Assembly: GCA_017390475.1 (NCBI GenBank)
Contig: JAFPBO010000036.1
Location: 1 to 64,000, forward strand
DNA length: 64,000 nucleotides
Reading direction: 5' to 3'
From: Loktanella sp.
GTDB taxonomy: Bacteria; Pseudomonadota; Alphaproteobacteria; Rhodobacterales; Rhodobacteraceae
Shown here: piece after piece, positions 51,252 to 59,564 of the stretch
Layout of the letters: every line of letters begins with the position of its first letter
How positions within the stretch are numbered: position 1 is the stretch's first letter
Program-made: the position numbers and the translations under genes
The notes under the pieces: generated by a model
Databases searched by the model: none
What the model was told of the DNA's origin: nothing
The model's input: only the letters and a program-made list of their open reading frames with translations

Positions 51252-53714
51252 TTATCGGATTTGCTTCATCCTAGACGCGTCTGTCAACAATACAGGTGTG
51301 GCTGGTTTGCCCGCCGACAACGTCGCATCATCGCTGCCTAGCACAAGAAGTGTATACCGCATGATCCCGGCGCGGTAGCTTTCGGTCAGTGCATTGCCAC
51401 CGATCATGTTGTCGAAAAACGGCTGACCAGACAGCCCGGCCCTGTCCGCAAGCGGGCCAATCACGCGCAAGGCATGGTCACGCCACCGGTTCAACCGCAG
51501 CAGGGGTGTCAAGTCCGCAGTGTCCAGATGAACATATCCAAGTGCTTGCGCCTGCAAAATGAGCCCGTCCCGCGTTGGCACATGACCAAGCCGCCAACCG
51601 CGCCGGAAGGCGGCAATCAGGTGTGACTGTGCTTGTGTCAGCCGCGCATCGGGATGTGAAAGCAGATCATCGACCACGATCAACACACCGCCGGGGCGGA
51701 GATGGCGACGCGCAGCGGTCAGAAATGTGGCCGCATCCGGTGCGTGGACATGGCTTTCGACGGCGATGACGAGATCAGCGCCAGATACTTTCATGGGCTG
51801 TGTGAAGTCTGCGCAGAGAAATTGACATCGGGCGTCCAACCCGCTGCCTGCGGCAAATTTGCGGGCAAGTGCTATCTGTTCTGCGCTGATGGTCACGCCG
51901 CAAAATGTGGCCTTCGGCCACCGGCGGGCAAGCTGAAAAACCGTGCCCCCAACCCCGCAGCCCAGATCATGGACACGCGATGGCGGTTGGCCGATTGCCT
52001 GTTCAGCAGCCAGCGCGATCAATGTATTGACATGACCTGCGGCTTGTTCGGCGTTTGTTACCCCTTCAGCCCAAAGCGGGCGGTGGATCGCCAATGCGGC
52101 ACCGCTGCCGCCGGTTGCAAGAAACCGCCGCGTGCTGGCATTGTAATAATCCGCAACGGTATTGGCGGCACGGGGGCGGTCAAACCACCGATAAAGCAAA
52201 GGGGCAACGACCAAGGGCAGCACGATCGGCATTACCAACAGCCCTGACAGCAGCGCATTGGTGCTGGTGCCAATCAGCGCTTGTGGCAGTGTCACCGCCA
52301 GAAGAATGCCCATGCCGACACTGCTTTCCATCCATCCGGCTGGACCCAAACCGCCAGCGCTCTGCCCCGACGGGACCCAACCGCTGGTCCGCCCCACCAG
52401 GACAGACACCACGAACCCCGTTCGCCGGACCATGCTAATCGGGGCAAACAATGTCGTCAGTGCAAGCTCTGCCGTGAAGGCCCGCTGCAAGACACGCTTT
52501 TGGTTTGCAGAGCGGTACTTTATCCCGCGTGCTCGTAGCCCCGCAAATTTCGGCATCAGTAGCGCCAAAAGCACCCCGAACAGAGGAATGAGTACGCCCG
52601 CCGTTGCATGCACCGCACCTGAACCCGTCAGCACAACCAACGTCAGCCAGATGGGTGCGGACAGATAAGATTGAATACCAGCGATCAGATGCATCCGGCT
52701 GACCGCATAAAGACCACGCGCACCGACCAGCCGCAGATGCTGCAAATTGCCCTGTGCCCATCGCCGGTCGCGCCGCAAATGCGCCCCGATGGTTTCGGGC
52801 GCATCCTCGAAACTGCCTTTGCCGGACGGGTCGATGACGACCTTCCATCCGGCCCGGCGCAAGAAAGCGGCCTCGACAAAATCGTGGCTCAGGATAGGTC
52901 CGCCGAATGGGGGAGGCCCAGACAAGACCGGCAGCGGCGTCACTTGTTGAAATGCGGTGACACGGATCAGCGCATTATGGCCCCAATAGTTCCCGTTGTC
53001 GCCTGTCAATGCGGCCATGCCACGCTCGAACACAGGGCCGGATATGCGTGCGGACAGGCGCTGCATCTGGCCAAAACGGGTTTGCGAGGGGCGCAGACGG
53101 ATGGCCGATTGAATCAATCCCAGCCTGTCATCTGCCGCCACGCGTGCCCGCATGCTGGCAAGCCGCCGGGCGCTGAAACCGCTGTCGGCATCCAGAACCA
53201 ACATTGAATCGAACTGCGCACCATGCGCTGTCAGCCAATCGCCTATGTTGCCGTTCTTGCGCCCTGTTGGCTCTGGCCGGTTGCGATAGATGATACGGCC
53301 ATCAAGCCGCGCCAGCGCCGCTGCTTCTTGTTGTCGTTCCACTTTGCCTTGGGTATCAGACAGCACAAACACAGTCGCGTGGGGTGTCAGGTTATATGCT
53401 TCCTGATCATCGAGGAACTGGCTGATCCGTCGCGCCAACGGTCCTGGGGGTTCGCCGCAGACAAGCCACAGGACTGCGCATCTATCGGTCAGCTGTTCTG
53501 TCGGATCATCCGGCGCCTGCGCCACTGTTGCGCCAATGATCGCAATTCCTGCCGCAGAAATCAGAGTATAGGTGCTAATGCCGAACAGAACCAGAAGAAC
53601 GGCCGCCAGTGCAGGCGCGGTGGCGGTGGTATCTAGGCCGAGCCACAGCAGAACAGTCATCAACGCTGTCAGCAATGCCGATATTACGATATGCGCAAGC
53701 GGGGCCTGAAACAT
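51252..53714 (-). CDS. OpgH-like glycosyltransferase fused to a SAM methyltransferase
   Basis: An 820-residue fusion. Two membrane segments (about 7-27, 35-60) are followed by a GT2 domain like the OpgH/MdoH glucosyltransferase: LDADSG (174-179), GHNALIRVTAF (about 245-255), SHDFVEAAFLRRAGW (276-290) and RRDRRWAQGN (314-323). More membrane segments follow at about 350-505. Residues about 515-800 form a methyltransferase with motif I HDLGCGVGG (582-590). OpgH alone does not carry such a domain. It ends a six-gene operon with RibA and RibD-like genes, so it may glycosylate and methylate a lipid or a GTP-derived product at the membrane. The function is not established. Confidence 0.85.
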   Translation of the reverse strand: MFQAPLAHIVISALLTALMTVLLWLGLDTTATAPALAAVLLVLFGISTYTLISAAGIAIIGATVAQAPDDPTEQLTDRCAVLWLVCGEPPGPLARRISQFLDDQEAYNLTPHATVFVLSDTQGKVERQQEAAALARLDGRIIYRNRPEPTGRKNGNIGDWLTAHGAQFDSMLVLDADSGFSARRLASMRARVAADDRLGLIQSAIRLRPSQTRFGQMQRLSARISGPVFERGMAALTGDNGNYWGHNALIRVTAFQQVTPLPVLSGPPPFGGPILSHDFVEAAFLRRAGWKVVIDPSGKGSFEDAPETIGAHLRRDRRWAQGNLQHLRLVGARGLYAVSRMHLIAGIQSYLSAPIWLTLVVLTGSGAVHATAGVLIPLFGVLLALLMPKFAGLRARGIKYRSANQKRVLQRAFTAELALTTLFAPISMVRRTGFVVSVLVGRTSGWVPSGQSAGGLGPAGWMESSVGMGILLAVTLPQALIGTSTNALLSGLLVMPIVLPLVVAPLLYRWFDRPRAANTVADYYNASTRRFLATGGSGAALAIHRPLWAEGVTNAEQAAGHVNTLIALAAEQAIGQPPSRVHDLGCGVGGTVFQLARRWPKATFCGVTISAEQIALARKFAAGSGLDARCQFLCADFTQPMKVSGADLVIAVESHVHAPDAATFLTAARRHLRPGGVLIVVDDLLSHPDARLTQAQSHLIAAFRRGWRLGHVPTRDGLILQAQALGYVHLDTADLTPLLRLNRWRDHALRVIGPLADRAGLSGQPFFDNMIGGNALTESYRAGIMRYTLLVLGSDDATLSAGKPATPVLLTDASRMKQIR

Positions 53715-53726
53715 CGGCGTCTGCGT

Positions 53727-54539
53727 CTAAGTCACGGTATGCGGCGGGATGGTCGCGGCATGGGCGGCTTCTGTCAGCCCGCAATCAAAAACGACGTCCG
53801 TGCCAAGCCCGAACACGCGTGTATCGGGCCGTAGACAATCAGCCAGCCTGGCATGCTGAACATTGCGGGTCAGCGCGATTGGTCCGCTACCGATGACCAA
53901 AGGTGACACTGCGACCTGCAGCCGAACAAGCGTGTCGGCATCAAGGAAATTGGCAATCGTGATCCCGCCGCCTTCGATGAGAAGGCTATTCAACCCGGCC
54001 TCGCGCAAGCCTTGCAAGATCTCCCTCGGGTCGAACTTGCCGTCAATCAGTTGCAGCTGCAACACTTCGACATGGGCCGGACGCGGTTGTTTCACAGCCT
54101 GAATGATCATGCTGCGTGTGCCATCTTCCCGCAGGATGGGTGCATCATCCGCCAATCGACCTTTGGGATCAATCACGATCCGCGCCGGGCTTTGGCCTGA
54201 GCAAAGCCGGACAGTCAGGCGGGGAAGGTCGTGAAGCGCCGTGCCAATACCGATGACGACACCATCCACCAAGGCCCGCATCCGGTGCAGATGTGCGTGG
54301 CCGTCAGGGCCAGATACGTCGCTTGCATCACCCGCGAGGGTAGCAACCCGGCCATCAAGTGACTGCCCAATCTGAGCCACAACTGCCGGTCCCAGATCGC
54401 GGCGCGCCAGAGGCGCGTAAAGATCCAGTGCGCCACGCTCGCCTGTCGACCAAGGCCCACCGCAACATGCGCAGGCTTTGCCCGCACGAATAGCTAGAAG
54501 ATGGTCCCAGACCCTGTCGGTGACATCCACATTCTGCAT
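53727..54539 (-). CDS. RibD C-terminal reductase-domain protein (no deaminase)
   Basis: A 270-residue protein with the dihydrofolate-reductase-like RibD reductase fold: QIGQSLDGRVA (about 57-67), GIGTALHDLPRLTVR (about 96-110) and LLIEGGG (about 186-192). The first 45 residues contain a cysteine-rich CACCGG but no cytidine-deaminase zinc motif. Reductase-only versions act on the diamino-ribosylamino-pyrimidine made by GTP cyclohydrolase II in archaea and fungi, which would fit the ribA gene of the same operon. It lies 12 bp before the glycosyltransferase fusion. Confidence 0.83.
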   Translation of the reverse strand: MQNVDVTDRVWDHLLAIRAGKACACCGGPWSTGERGALDLYAPLARRDLGPAVVAQIGQSLDGRVATLAGDASDVSGPDGHAHLHRMRALVDGVVIGIGTALHDLPRLTVRLCSGQSPARIVIDPKGRLADDAPILREDGTRSMIIQAVKQPRPAHVEVLQLQLIDGKFDPREILQGLREAGLNSLLIEGGGITIANFLDADTLVRLQVAVSPLVIGSGPIALTRNVQHARLADCLRPDTRVFGLGTDVVFDCGLTEAAHAATIPPHTVT

Positions 54540-54559
54540 TCATTCACTCCTGTTAGGCA

Positions 54560-55333
54560 TCACTGGTAGCCGGGCGGCAGGGCCAGAAAATCCCGATGTC
54601 CGATGTGGCAATGGCCGTCCCCGACAAGGGCGTGCCGCCGTGCCGCCCATTGCTGTGCGCCCGCGATGCCCATCTCCGCTGCGGCATTGGCGATACCGGC
54701 GCATAATTGTTGTTGCAGCTCAGCCTGATCGGGGCCAAGCACCCAGACGCTGTCAGCCTGGGTCACTGTGAATCCAGCTTTGGCAAACACATCAGCAGCG
54801 CTGCTCGCGCAGTCAGGCCCAAGCGCTGGCCCGAACCCTTTGTCGCCGCGTTGGTGGCGGTTGAATGCTGCGGTAATCGTTTCGTCGTCATCGTCAGGTG
54901 ACGTCCATGTCATCACACCGTCGTAGTTCAGCGCGGCATAGAACGCGACCGGTTGTTCTGTAAGACGGGCAGCCAATCGCGTCAGCCAATCGCGAGAACA
55001 CAGGTCCAGCAAGGCCGATGCTGTCACAAGGCTCGCCCCCTGCAACGGCAGGGCGGCGAGTGTTCTGAGGTCAAGTCTATGCAGCGCAACTTCTGGCCCG
55101 GCACTCAACGCGGCCTGCGCCAGAAGTGCAGGATCGCTATCAACCAAGCGCCATGCGGCAGTCCCGCCAAGCACCGGCGCAAAAGCTCGTAACGTCGAAC
55201 CCGTGCCTGACCCAAGATCAACGATCACTGGCAATGGACCGGCGGCTCTCACCGCTGCGGCCAGCAAGCCATCATCGCGTGCGGCAAGGTCTGCCGGTTC
55301 ACGCAGGGCCAGCCATGAGGCAGTAAACCCCAT
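54560..55333 (-). CDS. Class I SAM-dependent methyltransferase
   Basis: A 257-residue Rossmann methyltransferase: motif I VDLGSGTGS (about 38-46), LVDSDPALLAQA for the acidic ribose-binding loop, and ASALLDLCS as motif IV region. The substrate cannot be read from the sequence. It is 3 bp after the PTPS-like gene and 20 bp before the reductase gene, so it is part of one transcription unit and probably methylates the pathway intermediate. Confidence 0.82.
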   Translation of the reverse strand: MGFTASWLALREPADLAARDDGLLAAAVRAAGPLPVIVDLGSGTGSTLRAFAPVLGGTAAWRLVDSDPALLAQAALSAGPEVALHRLDLRTLAALPLQGASLVTASALLDLCSRDWLTRLAARLTEQPVAFYAALNYDGVMTWTSPDDDDETITAAFNRHQRGDKGFGPALGPDCASSAADVFAKAGFTVTQADSVWVLGPDQAELQQQLCAGIANAAAEMGIAGAQQWAARRHALVGDGHCHIGHRDFLALPPGYQ

Positions 55334-55336
55334 TGA

Positions 55337-55732
55337 TCAGATCTCTGCCTCGAACCAGCCGCGCGCCAGATGGCTTTCATGCAGCGTGATTCGCAAACGC
55401 TTGACGCGACCTGCATCCTTCAGTTCGCCCGCCCGGACCTTTTCGGCCAAAGTCCGGAAGACATGGCCGGACAAAAATTCAGTTGTCGTGAAAATGCCCT
55501 TGAACTGGCTTTCATCATCAAGGTTTTTATAGCGCAATGGTTCCAGAACCTGTGCCAATGCGTCAATCGCCAAACCGATATCAACAACCAGCCCGTGTTC
55601 ATCGATGTCATTAGCGAAAAACGCCGCATCCACGGTGAAGGTGGCACCATGCACGCCCTGTGCCGGCCCAAAAAGTGGCGACGGGAAAGAGTGAGCAATC
55701 ATGATGTGGTCACGAACTTCTACAGCGTACAT
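55337..55732 (-). CDS. PTPS/QueD-fold protein with altered active site
   Basis: A 131-residue protein of the 6-pyruvoyl-tetrahydropterin synthase fold. The first zinc histidine (H14, in IMIAHSF) and the HG pair (H28) are present, but the HGH motif reads HGA (A30), the catalytic cysteine position is A24 and the DHHYLND segment reads LRYKNLDD. The glutamate in LHES (E119) remains. It therefore is unlikely to do the classical PTPS or QueD reaction. It lies in the RibA-RibD operon, where a modified reaction on a GTP-derived pterin, or a binding role, is plausible. Confidence 0.8.
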   Translation of the reverse strand: MYAVEVRDHIMIAHSFPSPLFGPAQGVHGATFTVDAAFFANDIDEHGLVVDIGLAIDALAQVLEPLRYKNLDDESQFKGIFTTTEFLSGHVFRTLAEKVRAGELKDAGRVKRLRITLHESHLARGWFEAEI

Positions 55733-55775
55733 TTGGGGTCCTTTAGATTACTGGGGAGGGGACAGAGAGCATCGA

Positions 55776-56720
55776 TCAATATCTGATCCGGTGACACAGC
55801 GTATCAGGGTCGGCGAGGATGTCGGCATAGTGGTCCGGCAGATGTGCGAACGCAGTTTCGCCCGAAATCAAGGCGTCAAGGCGGTCGTCACACAGCAGAT
55901 CCAACGCTTTTGCCATGCGTCTGGCATAAGACCAGCGCGGCAGGCGGTCAGGCGGCAGATGACCCACCTGCGATGCGATCAGGCGCAGACGGCGGCTGTG
56001 AAACGCACCGCCCAATGCGACAGGGATGGTTTTGTCGCCATACCAGCTTGCCTCGACAATCGTGGCATTGTTCCCGGCAATCGACAGGCCAAGCGCCAGT
56101 CCCGCAGGATTTGCGCTGGCATGGATCACGACATCGCAATCGTGCTGGGCGGTATCCGGTGCAGCAAAGCCAACCCCCAAAGTCGCTGCCAGTTTTGCCC
56201 GCGCAGGGTTGATGTCAATCAGAACCACCTCTGCGCCCGGCATCCGTGCAGCAAGATACCCGACAAGCGCGCCGACGACACCCGCGCCGATCACGGCGAT
56301 CCTGTCGCCTGCGCCTGCGCCGCTGTCCCAAAGGATGTTCAGTGCAGTTTCCATGTTGGCCCCAAGAACAGCCCGTTGCGCAGGCAAGCCATCGGGAAGG
56401 ATATTGAGGTTTTCCTGCGCCAGCCGGAAATGGGTCTGATGTGGAAACAGGCTGAACACATGCTGCCCCGCCAGCGGACCGTCCTGCACTTCGCCGACGT
56501 TGCAATATCCGTATTTCACCGGAAACGGGAACGCGCCTTCCATGTTGGGGCCGGTCATCCTGTCATATTCTGATACCGGCACGCTACCTTCGGATACCAA
56601 CCGTTCTGTGCCGCGGCTGATCGCCGAAAACAGCGTCGTGACAGGCACACCGGTGCTGGTCAGCGCGGGCCGGATTTCAACCTGTCCGGGTCCCACGAAC
56701 CAGAGTGCCTCTGCGCTCAT
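55776..56720 (-). CDS. Alcohol-dehydrogenase-family oxidoreductase, BchC-like
   Basis: Medium-chain dehydrogenase of 314 residues. The Rossmann motif is VIGAGVVGALVG (about 142-153), with VLIDINPARA as the second strand. The N-terminal ISRGTERLVSEGSVP segment and the absence of the four-cysteine structural zinc site resemble BchC-type enzymes of this family. It overlaps the ribA stop by ATGA. The substrate is unknown; a hydroxyl group in a side chain of a pterin or sugar is possible. Confidence 0.8.
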   Translation of the reverse strand: MSAEALWFVGPGQVEIRPALTSTGVPVTTLFSAISRGTERLVSEGSVPVSEYDRMTGPNMEGAFPFPVKYGYCNVGEVQDGPLAGQHVFSLFPHQTHFRLAQENLNILPDGLPAQRAVLGANMETALNILWDSGAGAGDRIAVIGAGVVGALVGYLAARMPGAEVVLIDINPARAKLAATLGVGFAAPDTAQHDCDVVIHASANPAGLALGLSIAGNNATIVEASWYGDKTIPVALGGAFHSRRLRLIASQVGHLPPDRLPRWSYARRMAKALDLLCDDRLDALISGETAFAHLPDHYADILADPDTLCHRIRY

Positions 56721-57853
56721 GTCAACAGGTGTCCCGACTTTACCGCCTTGGTTGTCAGATAGCGGGTATTCTGCACGGTCTTGCCGACCTGCAATGGTAC
56801 TCTTTGCGTCACATCAATGCCTTGCGCCTTCAGTATCGCCATTTTGGCGGGGTTGTTCGTCAGCAGCCGAACGGCGCCGATCCCCAGTTGTTTCAAAATC
56901 GCTGCGCCATTGCGGAAATCACGTTCATCGTCATTGAAACCAAGGTGGTTATTGGCGTCGACCGTGTCAAAACCCTGATCCTGCAACGCGTAGGCCCGCA
57001 TCTTGTTGGCCATACCGATCCCGCGACCTTCCTGATTCAGATACAGCAATACACCGCCGCCTGCCGCCGCCATTGTCGTACAGGTCGTCTGCAGTTGTGC
57101 GCCACAATCACATTTCAGGCTGCCCAGAACGTCACCAGTGAAACAGGCCGAATGAAGCCGCGTCAGAACGGGTTGGGACAGGTCAGGGCTGCCGATCTCG
57201 ATGGCGTAATGTTCGATGCCACCATCGTCTGGCCGGAAAACGTGCACGCGCCCAGCGGCATGAGCCGACATCGGCAGGCTCGCCGAGGAGACCAACGCCT
57301 GAAAACGCTCTGCCGAAAGTTCAGCGACAACGTCCGTGGCTTCGACGAGACATAGCTCATTGTCGCGGGCAAAGGCATGGCCATCGTCGATAGCAACGAC
57401 CAGCGCAGCGGGTAGAAGCTGCGCTGATTTGGCCAGTGCGATGGCGGCGTCATGTATCGGATCGGATGATCTCGGATCAGCAGCGTGTTTGGGCAACTCG
57501 GACGGTTGGGCAGGGTCCGCCAGGGAAATGAGCCAATCCAGCCCGGCATCTTGCGGCAGCGTCATCGCCACCACAGAACTGCCGGTCTTGTGCCCTTCGA
57601 CGGCAAGTGCATCTGCCCGGTGCCGCGTCAGCAGCAATTGCGCTTGCTGCGCGCCCCCTGTCAGCGCTGTGAAACGCGCATCCGTCAGCGTTTCAACCGC
57701 GACCATCGCGACAAATGCGCCTTGATACGACAAAATGACAGGTACGCCGATCCTGACGTCGCCTCTGGCCCGCATGACGCGTTCCATGCTGCACGGCGAA
57801 ATCGCAGAAGCCAGCGGGTCTTGGGTTCCAAAGGCAGGTTTCAGATTATTCAT
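56717..57853 (-). CDS. ribA: GTP cyclohydrolase II (RibA)
   Basis: Opens GTP to formate and 2,5-diamino-6-ribosylamino-pyrimidinone phosphate. The 378-residue protein has a degenerate N-terminal DHBP-synthase-like region (about 20-190) and the cyclohydrolase domain with HSACFTGDVLGSLKCDCGAQL-type zinc cysteines (about 231-250), YLNQEGRGIGM (about 270-280) and NNHLGF. The ATG at 57853 follows GGGAG and is preferred over the longer frame. It is the first gene of the operon; the rest of the riboflavin genes are absent, so it probably serves another pathway. Confidence 0.9.
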   Translation of the reverse strand: MNNLKPAFGTQDPLASAISPCSMERVMRARGDVRIGVPVILSYQGAFVAMVAVETLTDARFTALTGGAQQAQLLLTRHRADALAVEGHKTGSSVVAMTLPQDAGLDWLISLADPAQPSELPKHAADPRSSDPIHDAAIALAKSAQLLPAALVVAIDDGHAFARDNELCLVEATDVVAELSAERFQALVSSASLPMSAHAAGRVHVFRPDDGGIEHYAIEIGSPDLSQPVLTRLHSACFTGDVLGSLKCDCGAQLQTTCTTMAAAGGGVLLYLNQEGRGIGMANKMRAYALQDQGFDTVDANNHLGFNDDERDFRNGAAILKQLGIGAVRLLTNNPAKMAILKAQGIDVTQRVPLQVGKTVQNTRYLTTKAVKSGHLLT

Positions 57854-58017
57854 GATGCTCCCAGAAAAACGTCCCAAGGAGTTTAGCGCGCCACTGCGAA
57901 GGGCAAGCTGCCACATGTCTTTGCGGGCATTGTTCGATGCACGATAGCGATTTTATTCGCCACACATGAAATTTGCTTTAGATATAACGCGCTGCGTCGT
58001 TTTGGCGCTTTTGTTAA
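57854..58017. promoter_or_regulatory. Divergent promoter region between ribA and fkbM-type gene
   Basis: A 164-bp gap between two divergently transcribed genes, so it must hold two promoters. No confident -35/-10 pair or palindrome was found. Confidence 0.35.
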
Positions 58018-58782
58018 GTGAATAAGATTGGAATACCGGTTTTGACCATTGGAAAGTGGCTTGGATTTTTCCGCTCGGTTGTGATTTATCACAATCCTGT
58101 GAATTCGGCCCCGATACGCAAGTTTTACCGCAATCTTCTGAAACCGGGTGACCTTGCTTTTGATGTGGGTGCCCATGTTGGCACGCGCGCCCGCGCAATG
58201 CGGGCCGCTGGCGCACGGGTTGTTGCGCTTGAACCGCAGGCACCATTTTCGACCTATCTGCGTCTGACATTGCCGCGCGATGTCCGACTGGTCGAAGCGG
58301 CCGCAGGGGGCAGCCAGTCAACCGCGCAGATGGCCGTATCATCGCGTCATCCCACCGTGTCGTCGCTCAAGCCCGGATTTGTGGCGGCGGCGGGGGCCGC
58401 ACCCGGTTTTGAAATGGTGAAATGGGACACGGTGCAGAATGTGCAGGTGACAACGCTGGACGCGCTCATCGCAGAGGAAGGCGTGCCGCGCTACATCAAG
58501 ATCGATGTCGAGGGTTTCGAGCTTGATGTCCTGGCTGGCCTGTCGCAGCCCGTTGCGATTATCTCGGTGGAATATCTGCCGGGATTGCCAGATCTGACAA
58601 ACGCGGTGATCGACCGGTTACTGGAACTGGGGCCGTATCAGTTCAACCCCGTGCGCGGTGAGGAAGGTGAATTCCTATGGGAACAATGGGCTGACGCCGC
58701 GACTGCCAGACACTGGCTTGCCAGCCTTTCCGCTGACGACAAATCAGGTGACCTTTACGCCATGTTGCCGGATTCCGCCTGA
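58018..58782 (+). CDS. FkbM-family methyltransferase
   Basis: SAM-dependent methyltransferase, 254 residues. DVGAHVGTRARAM (about 47-59) is motif I, VVALEPQAPF (about 68-77) the acidic loop, and RYIKIDVEGFELDVLAGL (about 158-175) the FkbM signature. Such enzymes often O-methylate sugars or lipids. The start is a GTG at 58018 with only a weak ribosome site, so the N-terminus is uncertain. It converges with the inositol-monophosphatase-like gene, overlapping it by 28 bp. Confidence 0.82.
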   Translation: MNKIGIPVLTIGKWLGFFRSVVIYHNPVNSAPIRKFYRNLLKPGDLAFDVGAHVGTRARAMRAAGARVVALEPQAPFSTYLRLTLPRDVRLVEAAAGGSQSTAQMAVSSRHPTVSSLKPGFVAAAGAAPGFEMVKWDTVQNVQVTTLDALIAEEGVPRYIKIDVEGFELDVLAGLSQPVAIISVEYLPGLPDLTNAVIDRLLELGPYQFNPVRGEEGEFLWEQWADAATARHWLASLSADDKSGDLYAMLPDSA

Positions 58783-59564
58783 CCGCGCAGCGCTTCGGTA
58801 AAGGCAGCGAACAAAGGTTCTGGCGCGGCCAGAACCGTGCCGGAAACCTCTGGCTGATCGTCCTTGTCAAACGCGGTGACATGCGCCCCTGCCTCGCGCA
58901 GGATCACAAGGCCAGCGGCTATATCCCACTGCTGCAGGCGGCGTTCCCAGAACCCGTCCAGCCGCCCCGCCGCCACATAGGCCAGATCAAGCGCGGCTGC
59001 CCCCATACGGCGCACACCGGCGCAATGTGGCATCAGATTGGCGATATCAGCGGCATGTGCGTCGATGTCCTTCATGCCACCAAACGGGATACCCGTACCA
59101 AACAGCGCATCCGACAGCTGTGTCGTATCGGATACCACAATCGCCGATCCGTTCAGAAAAGCACCCCCGCCAAGGATCGCTGTGAATGTTTCACCCTTCA
59201 GAGGGTCATGGATTACGCCCAAGCGGCGGGTTCCGTCTACTTCAAGTGCGATGGAAATGGCCCAATGCGGGATGCCGCGCAGAAAATTTGTCGTGCCGTC
59301 CAAAGGATCAACGATCCAGCGCCGGGACGATTGGTGAGAGGCCGGCGTTTCCTCGCCAAGCCAGCCATCATCTGGACGCGCGGTCAGCAGCAGGTCGCGC
59401 AGGCACATTTCTGACGCAACATCAGCCTGCGACACGAAATCACCTGCGCGTTTGTTGCTGACGGTCAGCGATGTTTTGTCGTGCCAATACCGGGTCAGAA
59501 TGTCGCCAGCGGCCTGCGCCGCCGCAACTGCAAGATCCATATCGGGCAAATCCTGCGCATTCAT
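58755..59564 (-). CDS. Inositol-monophosphatase-family phosphatase
   Basis: A 269-residue metal-dependent phosphatase. GWLGEETP (about 72-79), WIVDPLDGTTNFLRGIPHWA (about 88-107) and the C-terminal WDIAAGLVILREAGAHVT (about 218-235) give all metal ligands of the family. It overlaps the upstream glycosyltransferase gene by ATGA. The substrate may be inositol phosphate, histidinol phosphate or a sugar phosphate; the operon suggests a sugar or polyol phosphate of the neighbouring cluster. Confidence 0.88.
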   Translation of the reverse strand: MNAQDLPDMDLAVAAAQAAGDILTRYWHDKTSLTVSNKRAGDFVSQADVASEMCLRDLLLTARPDDGWLGEETPASHQSSRRWIVDPLDGTTNFLRGIPHWAISIALEVDGTRRLGVIHDPLKGETFTAILGGGAFLNGSAIVVSDTTQLSDALFGTGIPFGGMKDIDAHAADIANLMPHCAGVRRMGAAALDLAYVAAGRLDGFWERRLQQWDIAAGLVILREAGAHVTAFDKDDQPEVSGTVLAAPEPLFAAFTEALRGQAESGNMA

